Source of the DNA: Methanoregula sp.
Lineage (GTDB): Archaea; Halobacteriota; Methanomicrobia; Methanomicrobiales; Methanospirillaceae
Length of the DNA stretch: 64,000 nt
Reading direction: 5' to 3'
Assembly: GCF_028679125.1 (NCBI RefSeq)
Contig: NZ_JAJRCG010000003.1
Location: 124,001-188,000 of the forward strand
Shown: piece by piece, positions 1-9,260 of the stretch
How positions within the stretch are numbered: the first letter of the stretch is position 1
Layout: each line of letters opens with the position of its first letter
Made by a program: the position numbers and the translations under genes
Notes under the pieces: generated by a model
What the model was told of the DNA's origin: nothing
Databases searched by the model: none
What the model saw: the letters and a program-made list of their open reading frames with translations, nothing else

Positions 1-212
1 TCGCTTTTTTCGTGAGTAAAATTGCCCGGTACCAGAAGAACGGGCAGATCCCGGAAGATACAAATCTCGATGATGCTGCCCGGGCCATTTACTGTATGAC
101 CATCGGACTAGCTCTTACCACGCATATGATGAGAAAAGACGGTGCAACATCAAAACGTGTCTGGGTCGAGTCAGCTGAGCGAATCCTGGGGATTGATTCT
201 GTCAGGCAGTAA
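1..212 (+). CDS. C-terminal end of a TetR-family-like regulator (partial)
   Basis: The reading frame is open from base 3 to a TAA at 210-212, so the gene starts left of the window. The visible tail runs from KIARYQKNGQIPED through DDAARAIYCMTIGLALTTH to ERILGI. This resembles the last helices of the ligand-binding domain of TetR repressors (a 'gQi..d.d...aA..i...i.Gl' pattern). The DNA-binding domain is not visible, so the call rests on a weak tail signature. An internal GTG at 12 is probably not the start. What it regulates cannot be told. Confidence 0.45.
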   Translation, partial: AFFVSKIARYQKNGQIPEDTNLDDAARAIYCMTIGLALTTHMMRKDGATSKRVWVESAERILGIDSVRQ

Positions 213-315
213 AGACCGCTTTTGCGTATTCATCCCATGAAGAAACAAAATAAAAAAAGATGGTTCTCTTTCCCGGTCATCGGGAACAGAGATTCATATC
301 GATGGTCTCGTTCCC

Positions 316-1152
316 TTACTTCTTTCCGGACAACAATGCCTGGAGCTGGCTTATCAGGCTGGCAATGACATCCTCCTTTGATTGCTGCTGGGTCTGCATC
401 GGGACAACCTGATCCCCGGAAGTCTGTGTCTGGTTCCTGTCACCCTGCCCGAAACCCGGTCCCATTGCCTGTGCAGTGGTGTTGCCTGCGGTCTCTCCGC
501 GTGGTTCCGGGGGTGTCGTGTTCCCGACTTCATGCATGCCTGACCCATCCATCCTGTCCGGTGGAGTCATATTGCCGGTCTGGTTCATGAAATTCATCGG
601 GGTCATATTTCCGACTTCATGCATGCCTGACCCGTCCATCATGTCCGGTGGAGTCATATTGCCGGTCTGGTTCATGAAATTCATCGGGGTCATATTCCCG
701 ACTTCATGCATGCCCGATCCGTCCATCATAGCTGGCGGTGTCATGTTGCCGGTCTGGTTTTGGAAGTCCGGCGGTGTCATGTTCCCATTGCCCTGCATGC
801 CATCTCCTCCCATCCTGCCGGGGGCAGTCATGTTGCCGCCGTTCTGGCCATTGCCCGGGCCACCAAAAGCAGTCGTGTTTCCCCTGGTTCCGGATGGCGG
901 CGTCTGCATCTGTCCGGTGTTTCCACTGTTCTGTCCGCTGGTCCCGGACTGAGAACCGGATGCTCCGGAATTACCGGATGGCGGGGCGGACATCTGGTTC
1001 ATGCTTCCCTGTCCCCCGGTTGTGTGGCCGGCTCCTGCGGCACCCTGCATTCCAGCCTGCCCCTGTTCCTGGGCTACGGTAAATGGTACAAGCATAACGG
1101 CAATGCACCAGAGTGCCATCAGCACCATGACAGGTCGTGTAAGTATTTTCAT
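316..1152 (-). CDS. Secreted Met/Gly/Asn/Thr-rich repeat protein
   Basis: The 278-aa protein has an N-terminal signal peptide (MKILTRPVMVLMALWCIAVM then VPFTVAQ), so it should be exported. The mature part is low complexity, rich in G, N, M, Q, P and T. It contains three adjacent units of about 29 residues built on 'MDGSGMHEVGNMTPMNFMNQTG', visible in DNA as 87-bp near-identical repeats around 530-720. NxT sequons are frequent. The C-terminus (SKEDVIASLISQLQALLSGKK) is a short amphipathic helix unlike the rest. A GGAGG ribosome site lies about 8 bases upstream of the ATG at 1152. No known domain is recognised; a cell-surface or matrix role is only a guess. Confidence 0.7.
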   Translation of the reverse strand: MKILTRPVMVLMALWCIAVMLVPFTVAQEQGQAGMQGAAGAGHTTGGQGSMNQMSAPPSGNSGASGSQSGTSGQNSGNTGQMQTPPSGTRGNTTAFGGPGNGQNGGNMTAPGRMGGDGMQGNGNMTPPDFQNQTGNMTPPAMMDGSGMHEVGNMTPMNFMNQTGNMTPPDMMDGSGMHEVGNMTPMNFMNQTGNMTPPDRMDGSGMHEVGNTTPPEPRGETAGNTTAQAMGPGFGQGDRNQTQTSGDQVVPMQTQQQSKEDVIASLISQLQALLSGKK

Positions 1153-1434
1153 GGATTATTTCCTCCGTATCCGGCAACTGGTTATAGTCAGTTGTCCTGC
1201 CTCCTCACTATCCATATCAGGGTATAAATTGAATTCATGCAGCCCGGGAAATATATGTACCGGAAATTCCGATCATTGAACCTGTGAGTTCAAGGTATGC
1301 GACTTTTCATGGACGGTTAATGGCCTGGAAAACAGCGTGATGGGAAAAATTCCCGCAGGGAAATGCCGTGTTTCCCTCTTAACGGCAGGAAATATTGACA
1401 AAGTTGATAATCCTTGACAGGAGGATATACCAGT

Positions 1435-2346
1435 ATGAGTGATGATTCCGTAAAAAAGACGCAATCACCGCATTTCCGGGTCCTCCAGGATATTCTCCTT
1501 GTTGCTATCCTTGCGGTGATCGTGTATATTGCGGCCTATTTTATGAACCTGACCGGGGTACTGCTCAGTGTCCTTGAAACCTCCGCTGCACAGTACGCAA
1601 GTGCCCTCATCATTGCGGTTATTTTCCTTATCCTTGGTTTTATTTTCATTGTATACCGGAGATGGAATGAGCTGACGCAGGTGTCCGGTGAGATCATTGC
1701 GACACGGACCCAGATGGACCGGGTCAATGCCAAACTCATGTTTCTCAACAATATTACCCGGTATGATATGCTCAACGAAGTGACCCAGCTTCACAAGGAT
1801 CTCGAACATGCCGACAGGACACCGGAGATCATCCGGGTCGAAGAGTCAATAAACCGTATCCGCAGGCAGATCAAGTTCACCAAGGAGTACCAGGATATCG
1901 GGGCTATGCCGCCTGCATGGCAGAATCTTGCCGATGCGGTCATGCGGGCAAAGGTCGGACTGGATCTCGGCAATGTCAGTTTCGAGATGGACATCCATGA
2001 TGTGGAAGTCTATGCCGACCCGCTCCTTGAGAAAGTCTTCTACTATATGATCAGCAATTCAATGAAATACGGCGGAAGCAAACTCTCGAAGATCCGTATT
2101 TACCGGAAGAAAGTGGATGACCGGCTCACCATTGTCTGCGAAGACGACGGCGTCGGCATATCACAGGAACTCAAGGGCGGTCTCTTTCCCAAGGAATGGG
2201 GCAGCCGCAAGCATGCCGGGTACGGCCTCTTCCTGATCCGGGAGACCCTTGGCGTCACCGGGATCTCCATCTTTGAAACCGGTACGCCAGGTGAAGGCGC
2301 AAAATTCGAGATCAACGTACCAAAAGAAGTGTTCAGGAATCTCTGA
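1435..2346 (+). CDS. Membrane histidine-kinase-like protein lacking the phosphoacceptor His
   Basis: The 303-aa protein has two transmembrane helices (about residues 20-42 and 58-80), a short linker and a kinase core. An upstream in-frame TTG at 1414 was rejected because AGGAGG at 1419-1424 is correctly spaced for the ATG at 1435. The dimerisation motif reads NNITRYDMLNEV, where the related kinase at 53254-58212 has ITRHDINNQL; residue 110 is Tyr (TAT at 1762-1764) instead of the phosphorylated His. The ATP-lid motifs are kept: SNSMKYGG (N box), CEDDGVGIS (G1) and GYGLFLI (G2). It probably binds ATP but cannot autophosphorylate in the usual way. There is no sensor domain and no adjacent receiver. 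Confidence 0.8.
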   Translation: MSDDSVKKTQSPHFRVLQDILLVAILAVIVYIAAYFMNLTGVLLSVLETSAAQYASALIIAVIFLILGFIFIVYRRWNELTQVSGEIIATRTQMDRVNAKLMFLNNITRYDMLNEVTQLHKDLEHADRTPEIIRVEESINRIRRQIKFTKEYQDIGAMPPAWQNLADAVMRAKVGLDLGNVSFEMDIHDVEVYADPLLEKVFYYMISNSMKYGGSKLSKIRIYRKKVDDRLTIVCEDDGVGISQELKGGLFPKEWGSRKHAGYGLFLIRETLGVTGISIFETGTPGEGAKFEINVPKEVFRNL

Positions 2347-2452
2347 TACCGGGCCGATACAATCTTTTTTACTGCATATTTTTACGGTATATTATTCCTG
2401 GCCCGTGCAGGAATTCCAGCGGGTCCCTGGAAATGGGGATGATGCGTCCCGA

Positions 2453-3358
2453 TCATTGGGTTGTTCCTTCGATGGTTACTATTTTTTCCGTAAGCGGAAT
2501 CGTTACTCTGGCCTTTGCAAGCGCTTTTTCCACAATATACCGGACTCCCCCGCAGCAGGGGACTTCCATACGGAGAATTGTGATCGACCGGATGGTGTGC
2601 CCTGAAAAGATCGCAGCAAGTTTTTCGATATATCCTTCGATGTCCTTGTCAAGTTTCGGGCAGAAGATGATCAGAATCCGGCCTTTCAGGAACTCAGCAT
2701 GGAACCCGGGATACGCGAACGGGACACAGTCCGCGGAGATGAGCAGATCGGCATTATCAAAGTACGGGGCCGAGGGATTCACGAGCGCAAGCTGGACCGG
2801 CCATTGCCGGAGTTCGGACGGGCCGGTGCCGGAAGGCTGGCGGGGACCCGCAGGGTGGCTTTCCCGTGGGATACTCCGAGCAGATGATCCCGGGCATCCG
2901 GCAAACGGGTTGGGTTCATGCGGTCCGGCATGACAGACCGGTGCCGGGGATATCCGGGCCGAACGGGTCCCGAACGGTACCGGTTTCTGTCTCTCCGGTG
3001 GCTTATGGTCGGGTATGGGAACATTGTTCTCGATAAGAAACTCGATCGCTTCATTATAGTACGCTGTCTGGCCATGACCTCCAAGATGTTCGAGATGTGC
3101 TTTGATGACCGGTGCTCCCTGCTTCACAATCGTTTCCATGACGGTCTTCTCGTCGTACGGCGCCGCTTCCCGCTCGATAACTTCGATTGCCCCTTCAGGG
3201 CAGGTACCGATACAGGCCCCGAGACCGTCGCAGAAAAGATCACTCACCAGCCGGGCCTTTCCATCAATCAGCTGGAGTGCACCCTCCGGGCAGTCCGGGA
3301 TACACTGGCCGCAGCCCGTGCATTTTGTTTCATCGATACTGATGATCTTCCGTTTCAT
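2453..3358 (-). CDS. 4Fe-4S dicluster ferredoxin-type protein
   Basis: A 301-aa cytoplasmic protein. The N-terminus has a full cluster motif CTGCGQCIPDCPEG (residues 15-28), then CDGLGACIGTCPEG, in which one of the four usual Cys is missing from the CxxCxxC part. This second pattern is typical of a family of archaeal and clostridial redox proteins of unknown partner. The C-terminal half has further conserved Cys (SADCVPF, FCPKLD, PCCGG) that could bind another cofactor. The middle (about 120-190) is Pro/Arg-rich and looks like a linker. It stands alone, convergent with the kinase-like gene on its left. The electron donor and acceptor cannot be inferred. Confidence 0.8.
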   Translation of the reverse strand: MKRKIISIDETKCTGCGQCIPDCPEGALQLIDGKARLVSDLFCDGLGACIGTCPEGAIEVIEREAAPYDEKTVMETIVKQGAPVIKAHLEHLGGHGQTAYYNEAIEFLIENNVPIPDHKPPERQKPVPFGTRSARISPAPVCHAGPHEPNPFAGCPGSSARSIPRESHPAGPRQPSGTGPSELRQWPVQLALVNPSAPYFDNADLLISADCVPFAYPGFHAEFLKGRILIIFCPKLDKDIEGYIEKLAAIFSGHTIRSITILRMEVPCCGGVRYIVEKALAKARVTIPLTEKIVTIEGTTQ

Positions 3359-3690
3359 AGCATCTTCCCGCGTTCGTTATGCGCCGGGCTGGCAATCAAT
3401 CTTGCGGACGGGGCACCCTTGTCACTGTCAGATCCCGGGATTTTTTTCCGGTTTTTTTTAGAACTCTACAAAAAGGCCCGGCCGGCACGGTACTGGCCGG
3501 GCTGGTGCAGGTCTCCGTATCAAGGTAACTGAAACCGGTCTTTGCCGGATTTGATACCTATGCAAGATTTTCTGGAATAATCGTTTCACCAGGTTCCCGT
3601 TTTTGACATGACGAAATGGGAAAAGAGTTCCGGATGATACTACGAAGTAAAATTCACCCGGGAATCCGGATTAAAAACACTGGACCCGTC
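3359..3690. other. Intergenic stretch with a terminator
   Basis: No gene is visible between the Fe-S protein start and the receiver stop. The stretch holds T-rich tracts likely to be the promoter of the Fe-S gene (3440-3470) and the hairpin terminator listed separately. Confidence 0.5.
3470..3502 (-). terminator. Hairpin plus T-run terminator of the kinase-receiver operon
   Basis: GCCCGGCC at 3476-3483 pairs perfectly with GGCCGGGC at 3495-3502 (8 bp, 11-nt loop). Read on the minus strand the hairpin is followed by five T residues. It lies about 190 bases past the stop of the receiver gene, where that transcript should end. Confidence 0.55.
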
Positions 3691-4071
3691 TCAGGCAGCT
3701 GTCCGATCCAGCGCCCCGCGGATCGCTGCAAGCAGGTCGTCCTGCATCACCGGTTTCGTAAGATATCCGAACGGCGAGACGGCATGTGCCTCGTCAATCC
3801 GGTTCTGGTTTGAATACGCGGAAAGGAAAATAACCGGGATCGGGTACTTCGAGCGAATCTGCCGTGCGGTCTCGATCCCGTCGAGCGATCCGGCAAGGGC
3901 GATATCCATCAGGATCAGGTCGGGAAGCGGTGCGGATGCGATATCCCGGAGCACCCTCTCGCCGGAATATGCCGGGCCGGCGATGTTGTAGCCGGCGTTT
4001 TCCAGCAATTCAGTCAGGTGGAGAGCGATAAGGCCCTCATCCTCCACAATCAGGATCGTTTCGCCGGTCAT
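3691..4071 (-). CDS. Stand-alone response regulator receiver protein
   Basis: A 126-aa single CheY-like domain. Acidic residues sit in ILIVEDEGLIA, the phosphoacceptor Asp in LPDLILMDIALAG (about residue 53), the conserved Ser in VIFLSAYS and the Lys in GYLTKPV. There is no output domain, so it probably passes the signal by protein contact. Its ATG overlaps the TGA of the preceding kinase gene by 4 bases (4068-4071), so the two are translationally coupled and almost certainly a cognate pair. Confidence 0.93.
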   Translation of the reverse strand: MTGETILIVEDEGLIALHLTELLENAGYNIAGPAYSGERVLRDIASAPLPDLILMDIALAGSLDGIETARQIRSKYPIPVIFLSAYSNQNRIDEAHAVSPFGYLTKPVMQDDLLAAIRGALDRTAA

Positions 4072-6521
4072 GTATCCTCATTGATAGTGTGCAGCCGGAA
4101 AATAAATTCCGTACCCTGTTCAGTACTGATTTCAATATCCGCCCGGAGCTGGTGGCGGGCAAGGAAGTTCACCAGCTTGAGGCCCAGCGATCTGGTGGAA
4201 GCGATATCGATCTTCGGAGACATTCCGCAGCCGTTATCCGACACCCTGAGACAATAGGTCCCTTCTTCGCGGGCGAGCATGACCCGGACCGTGCAGGGTT
4301 CCTTCCGTACGGCCATGCAATCAAATCCCGGCGGGAACGCATACTTGAACGAATTGGTCACCAGCTCGTTGATGATCAGGCCGGCCGTTGTGGCCCGGGC
4401 AAGATCGAGAACCACGCCTTTGGCATCGACAAGGGTCCTGACAGGGATATTTCCAGCGTACGATCCGGCAACCTGGCCGATCAGGGTCGTGAGGTAGACA
4501 TCCATATCCACGCTCGAGAACCTGCCGGTCCGGTACAGGGTCTCGTGGATCAGGGCCATGCTCCGGGCCCGGTTCTGGAGATCTTTCCTGAGCGCCTGGC
4601 CGGCATCGGTCTTCTCGTACGTACCGTCAAGGCTCAGGAGCGAGATGAATGCAGTCAGGTTGTTCTTGACCCGATGGTGGATCTCGGAGAGCAGGATCTC
4701 TTTTTCCGCCAGGGCATCTTTCAGCCGGGACTCGTTCTGCCGCAATTCCTCCTCTCTCCGGTTCAGTTCGCCGACATGCCGGTGCAGTTCCTCCTGCGCT
4801 GCAGTAAGTTCTTCGTTGAGAGATGTCAGTTCTTCATTCCTGACCACCAGCAGGTGTTCATTCGCGACAAGATCTTCATTCGTTGCCTTCAGTTTTTCAT
4901 GGATCTCAAAGAGTTCCTCGTTTGCCGTATTGAGGGCCCGGTTCTTCTCCAGCAGTTCCGCCTCGGCTCTCTTGCGGTCCGTGATGTCGTGTGCAACATG
5001 GACCGTGCCGATCAGGTTCCCCTCCGGGCCGGAGAGCGGGGTCGTGCTCACGATGAAGGTTCCGCCAAGGGCGGGCTCGTCCATCTCGCAGATGTGCTGC
5101 TTCCCGTCAGTACAGGTCTTTGCATGCGGGCAGAACTCCGGCGGGACCGATGTGCCGTGAACGGTCTCGTAGCAGAGATTCCCGATGCATTTCTCCGGCA
5201 GGGTTCCGAGCCGGTCGGCAATTGCCTTGTTTGCCCTGATGATCCGGTGGTTCGTATCGAGAATCGCGATCAGGTCGGGAACCGTATCGAAGGTCCGCTC
5301 CCACTCTTCCCGGGCACGGAGGTTCTCCTCTTCCACAATCTTGCGCTTCGTGATGTCACGGATCACGATCTGTACGGCGTCCTTCCCGTCCCAGCTGATC
5401 GGCCCTTCAGTGGCCTCGGCCATTATGGACTTTCCTCCGGCAATCACCCGTAGTTCCCGAAGCGGGGCGTTTCCCATCTCTTCCTGCACAGAGGTAATCC
5501 GGATCGCGGAGACGGCCCGATCGTCAGGATCGATAAAGTCCATGAAATCCTTACCGATGATAGAATCTGTACCGGATCCTTCGAACATGAGGAGACCGGC
5601 CCCGTTTACGTAACGGATAAGACCGTCCCGGGTAACAATGATCGCATCCGGCGAGAGTTCGGAGAGCGCCCGGTATTTCTTCTCGCTCTCGGTCAGGTTA
5701 TGGTACAGGAGATTGTAGGGTTTTTCCTGGCCGACTTCGATGATGGCACGGTAGAAGAAATAGAACGACAGCAGCCGGAACACGTGGCCGAGCAGGCTGA
5801 AGACGTCGACGAAACTTGCATATTCCGTGAAGGTCAGTTCAGCAGCAATGGTCAGGAAGATGGCGATCGCAAGATTGTTCAGCACCTGCCGATCGAATGC
5901 GTCCCGGTTCCGGTAAAGGAGAACGACCGATGCGATCAGGAGAAGAGAGATGACGTATTCGCTGACTATCTTGAACGGTGTGAGACCCAGGCCCTCGATG
6001 TAGGTTGCGGGAAAGACCCTGAAAACAAAGATCGAACTGATGATGATGATATCTGCCACAAGGTAGACGATCGCTACGAGATCGAGGCGGAGATTCCTGC
6101 GGATGAAGAGCGGGGCGACAAGGAGCGTGATGGCCTGCATGTACCGGGCCGCAATCCAGAACCGGGTCGAGAGCGTTCCTCCCCCGTCAGGAAATATCCC
6201 GACACCCTGGTACACGAGTGTATGGAGGTAGTCGAGGATCGCGATGAAGACGAAGGCGACGCCAATGAAGAGGAGGTAATTATTGTCGATGATCTTCCGC
6301 GATTTCCAGACAAGAAGGAAGATTGCAACCGAGATGGCGATGGTGGTGAACTCGACGGTTGTGTGATAGAGTGCGAAGTTGTAGAGGCTGATGAGCCAGA
6401 GGAATACGGTGACAAAGATCACGACAACAAGCGGGATGAGGTATTCGCGGAGATCGATTCCGACAGTGCCGGTCGGGGTGCCGGATGGCTGGGAGACGGA
6501 AGAGTCCGGTTGGGGAGTCAT
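4068..6521 (-). CDS. MASE3-PAS-PAS sensor histidine kinase (HisKA_2 type)
   Basis: An 817-aa membrane kinase. Residues about 25-275 form a multi-helix MASE3 sensor domain (ILDYLHTLVYQGVGIF and TRFWIAARYMQAITLLVAPL are hallmark stretches). Two PAS domains follow (about 285-400 and 410-535; the second has a Cys-rich patch CIGNLCYETVHG...CPHAKTC). Then come a Glu-rich coiled coil (about 535-610), an H-box SEIHHRVKNNL of the HisKA_2 class and an HATPase domain (ELVTNSFKYAF, VSDNGCGM). The PAS cysteines could sense redox state or metal, but that is inference. It is first in an operon with the receiver at 3691. Confidence 0.92.
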   Translation of the reverse strand: MTPQPDSSVSQPSGTPTGTVGIDLREYLIPLVVVIFVTVFLWLISLYNFALYHTTVEFTTIAISVAIFLLVWKSRKIIDNNYLLFIGVAFVFIAILDYLHTLVYQGVGIFPDGGGTLSTRFWIAARYMQAITLLVAPLFIRRNLRLDLVAIVYLVADIIIISSIFVFRVFPATYIEGLGLTPFKIVSEYVISLLLIASVVLLYRNRDAFDRQVLNNLAIAIFLTIAAELTFTEYASFVDVFSLLGHVFRLLSFYFFYRAIIEVGQEKPYNLLYHNLTESEKKYRALSELSPDAIIVTRDGLIRYVNGAGLLMFEGSGTDSIIGKDFMDFIDPDDRAVSAIRITSVQEEMGNAPLRELRVIAGGKSIMAEATEGPISWDGKDAVQIVIRDITKRKIVEEENLRAREEWERTFDTVPDLIAILDTNHRIIRANKAIADRLGTLPEKCIGNLCYETVHGTSVPPEFCPHAKTCTDGKQHICEMDEPALGGTFIVSTTPLSGPEGNLIGTVHVAHDITDRKRAEAELLEKNRALNTANEELFEIHEKLKATNEDLVANEHLLVVRNEELTSLNEELTAAQEELHRHVGELNRREEELRQNESRLKDALAEKEILLSEIHHRVKNNLTAFISLLSLDGTYEKTDAGQALRKDLQNRARSMALIHETLYRTGRFSSVDMDVYLTTLIGQVAGSYAGNIPVRTLVDAKGVVLDLARATTAGLIINELVTNSFKYAFPPGFDCMAVRKEPCTVRVMLAREEGTYCLRVSDNGCGMSPKIDIASTRSLGLKLVNFLARHQLRADIEISTEQGTEFIFRLHTINEDT

Positions 6522-6861
6522 TTTTGTTGTACCGCGGGTGCTGATGCAATCCGGATATGACAGGTGCTGGCTTTAAATGATCGATTTGTCCGGGCTGAAC
6601 CGGGAATGAATGATGTTCTTTCCTGCGGTCTTTTTGAAATTCATAATCCTTTTGTCATTCTGCCGACAGGGAGTGCCCGGTACCCGGGCTCCGGGCCAGG
6701 TACCGGTAAATTATGAGCGAAGGCGGAGACTTCCCATAATACTTGGCAGAGATCTGGCAACATCGATAGGGAAGTAACGTCTCATTTGTACCAAAAATAA
6801 AAATAAGAACATTTATAAAAATATAATTCCCAATAAAAAATATTCAGATTCGCCATCCGCC
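6522..6861. other. Divergent intergenic region with possible RNA structure
   Basis: The region separates the kinase operon (left, minus) from a lipoprotein gene (right, plus). CCGGTACC at 6677-6684 pairs with GGTACCGG at 6699-6706. Just downstream, GACTTCCC near 6730 can pair with GGGAAGT near 6770 within an outer TGAG/CTCA pair. From about 6790 it is very AT-rich (TTTATAAAAATATAA) and should hold the promoter of the gene at 6862. No protein gene is seen. Confidence 0.4.
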
Positions 6862-7938
6862 ATGAAAATTTCACCAATGTATATTCTCGCAGGAACGATC
6901 TTCATTCTTCTCGTGCTCCCGCTGCTTTCGGGCTGCACGACCAGCGAGCCGGCAAACCGGACCGTAACGGAACTGAGTACCGATATACCGGAGATCTCGC
7001 ACAACCCAACGGAAAATTTGGAAATCCAGTGCGATCGGGCCGATACCGGAACGACCGCTTTTGATGCCGGAACAATCAGCCCGGCGCTCCAGCCTGGTTG
7101 CACGAACTGTACTCTTAGCCTGCTCACGCACCCGGTCGGCGGTTTTCACGGGAGCCCGTTCCTGATATCCTTGATCGGGTACAACGGAACAACCCGGTTC
7201 CCTGTCAGTGAGCCGTCCGGATCTGTCACCTATACGTTCTACGCACGTCAGATGAACCCGGGAACGGTGAAGTACCGAATCTTCCGGGTCGATGGGTTGT
7301 ACGAAACGAGCCCTCGTCCCCTGCCCCCTAATTTCACGGTGTCGATCGAACCGGATAGTTTCACAGTACAACCGGGGGGAACGTATAATTCAACCGTGAC
7401 CGTACATCTGCAACCCGATTCCCATCCGCATAATATCTGGCTGTACCTCCATGCTGATGTGGACGGGTCACCGGATGCCGTAGCCGACGACTGGATCCGG
7501 GTAGACGTGGATGATGGTTCGACCATGGCCGGTGCTGGTCTCTGGCATTTCTTCCATGGGATGGGAGGGAACTGCCAGGACCTCATTGTAATTCCCCAGG
7601 GAGGATCCGGTTCTGTGCCGTTTCTCATCCAGACCGGCGAACGCGATACGGGCATGGTGTCGGTAAACCTGACAACCTATCCCTGCAAGCCGGATCATGG
7701 GCCGCTGCGCCCGGACGAACTCCCCAAAAAACCGGCTGGAATCCACGAAAGCGTGAAGCCTGACCTGTTCACGGCCAGAAGTTTTGCAAACTACATCGCA
7801 ACACTGTCGTTTTCTGTTGATCATTCAGCCATGCCAGGGGATTATTGTTACAGCGTCCAGCTGAGGACGCCCACCGGGGGTGGCGATTATTCCCCGGTAA
7901 CCGTCCGGGTAATCCCCGGGATGAGTCCACGACAGTGA
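6862..7938 (+). CDS. Secreted lipoprotein, unknown function
   Basis: A 358-aa protein with an N-terminal hydrophobic signal ending in a lipobox LLSGC, so it should be lipid-anchored outside the cell. The mature protein is rich in Thr, Pro, Gly and NxT sequons, with beta-strand stretches such as SFTVQPGGTYNSTVTVHLQP that look like an immunoglobulin-like fold. A few Cys (GCTNCTL, NCQDL, YPCKP, YCYSV) could form disulfides. An AT-rich promoter lies at 6790-6840. The next gene on the same strand is also a lipoprotein, but a separate promoter is likely. No enzyme motif is visible. Confidence 0.75.
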   Translation: MKISPMYILAGTIFILLVLPLLSGCTTSEPANRTVTELSTDIPEISHNPTENLEIQCDRADTGTTAFDAGTISPALQPGCTNCTLSLLTHPVGGFHGSPFLISLIGYNGTTRFPVSEPSGSVTYTFYARQMNPGTVKYRIFRVDGLYETSPRPLPPNFTVSIEPDSFTVQPGGTYNSTVTVHLQPDSHPHNIWLYLHADVDGSPDAVADDWIRVDVDDGSTMAGAGLWHFFHGMGGNCQDLIVIPQGGSGSVPFLIQTGERDTGMVSVNLTTYPCKPDHGPLRPDELPKKPAGIHESVKPDLFTARSFANYIATLSFSVDHSAMPGDYCYSVQLRTPTGGGDYSPVTVRVIPGMSPRQ

Positions 7939-8033
7939 GTTCAGGATAACCGTTCACCCCATCGATCCGTTCCATGAAACCAGAAAAATTATTTAGTAAG
8001 ATATAATGGTCCAAAAATCCTGATATTCCCTTT

Positions 8034-8885
8034 ATGAGACGGATCTTTTTTGACGGTATCCTTATCGTTTTTCTCCTGCTGGCCGGATGCGTTACCCGGG
8101 ACACGAATCTCACGGTGACCGGTCCACCCCCCGCTACCCCGGGCGAACCGCAGATACAGTACGGCGGATCGGCACTGGCGATCTCATTCAGCAGTGACGG
8201 GATTTCAACAACGTCTCCCGAAGCAAAAGAGCTGTTCATCAAAGGACTGGCGTACTCGACACAGTATGCCCGCTACAATGAATCGCTTGAATTTTTTGAC
8301 GCTGCTCTTGCAATCGATACGAATTTTTCCGAGGCATGGGTGGCAAAAGGGGTTGCCCTTCACAATATGAAACGCTACGATGAGGCAGTCCGGAACTATG
8401 ACCGGGCTCTCCTGATCAGTCCCGGGGATGCGGAAATCTGGCACGTGAAGTGTATTACGCTTAACGACGCAGGCAGGTCCGGTGAGGCTGTGGAATGCGG
8501 GGGGAATGAAACGGAACCGGATCTCTCCGGTTACCGGAATACCCCGGTCACCACAATCACTCCTATCCAGACACAATCATGCGATAGTAACCGGTTCTCT
8601 GTCCCGGCCGGTGGGGATATATTCCTTGGTGAACGTTGCCTGGACGTGAGTGCCGGGGTTTCTTCCGGGCAGGTTATCTCATGGTATAAAAATGGCCGAA
8701 ACGCAGGGAATTCCACACCCGATGTACAACGAATCATTCATGATTCGGGAAATTTTTCTGTAAACCCCGATGACTTTCTGGATTTTGAAGGACCCTGGTA
8801 CGTCGGAACCACGGATAAGGTCGCCTTCATTGTCTGGATGCCGGTACTTAACTCCCGGTCAGGAACGAACAGAACAGGATCCTGA
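8034..8885 (+). CDS. TPR-containing lipoprotein
   Basis: A 283-aa protein with signal sequence and lipobox LLAGC. Residues about 60-160 form two tetratricopeptide repeats (YARYNESLEFFDAALAIDTN, then RYDEAVRNYDRALLISPGD). The rest of the mature protein, including VPAGGDIFLGERCLD and a Gly/Asn-rich part, is unassigned. The promoter is AT-rich (ATTTAGTAAGATATAAT near 7990). TPRs usually mediate protein contacts, so a scaffold at the outer face of the membrane is plausible. Confidence 0.75.
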   Translation: MRRIFFDGILIVFLLLAGCVTRDTNLTVTGPPPATPGEPQIQYGGSALAISFSSDGISTTSPEAKELFIKGLAYSTQYARYNESLEFFDAALAIDTNFSEAWVAKGVALHNMKRYDEAVRNYDRALLISPGDAEIWHVKCITLNDAGRSGEAVECGGNETEPDLSGYRNTPVTTITPIQTQSCDSNRFSVPAGGDIFLGERCLDVSAGVSSGQVISWYKNGRNAGNSTPDVQRIIHDSGNFSVNPDDFLDFEGPWYVGTTDKVAFIVWMPVLNSRSGTNRTGS

Positions 8886-9014
8886 CCCGAGATTATTCTT
8901 ATCGGACATGTGGATACGGCAGCCCGAAGATCCCAGTTGACAGGATAACAACAAGCATGTTCAGGCTCAGATGCCACGATACCTGGCAAGGGAGATCGAA
9001 CCGGTAAATTCCGG

Positions 9015-9176
9015 TTATTCCAGATCCAGCAGGTCCCGGATAAGAGTAGAGATCGCGAGCCGGTGTTGCTCTTCAAGCACCCACGTTCCTGCATTGAACC
9101 GCTCCTGCATTTCCCGTGGCGTAAGTTCAGTCAGGTACTCCGCGATACATACGATTACTGCTCGTTTCTGGTTCAA
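9015..9176 (-). CDS. Small hypothetical protein (53 aa) or gene remnant
   Basis: A frame on the minus strand reads LNQKRAVIVCIAEYLTEL, then TPREMQERFNAGTWVLEEQ, then HRLAISTLIRDLLDLE and a TAA. Its composition is that of a real soluble helical protein, unlike the surrounding shadows. The only upstream start is a TTG at 9174-9176 without a clear ribosome site, so this may be the end of a gene whose 5' part is lost. I do not recognise the family. Confidence 0.4.
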   Translation of the reverse strand: MNQKRAVIVCIAEYLTELTPREMQERFNAGTWVLEEQHRLAISTLIRDLLDLE

Positions 9177-9260
9177 AGAACGGGATCATACGAAAACCAA
9201 TCCGCTGATCCTATCGCCAGATCCTAAACTTGTGCTGGAAAAAAACAAAAAACCGGAATA

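Noticed and set aside
530-720. 87-bp tandem repeats considered as CRISPR or noncoding satellite
   Set aside because: They are in frame within a signal-peptide-bearing gene and encode the same peptide unit.
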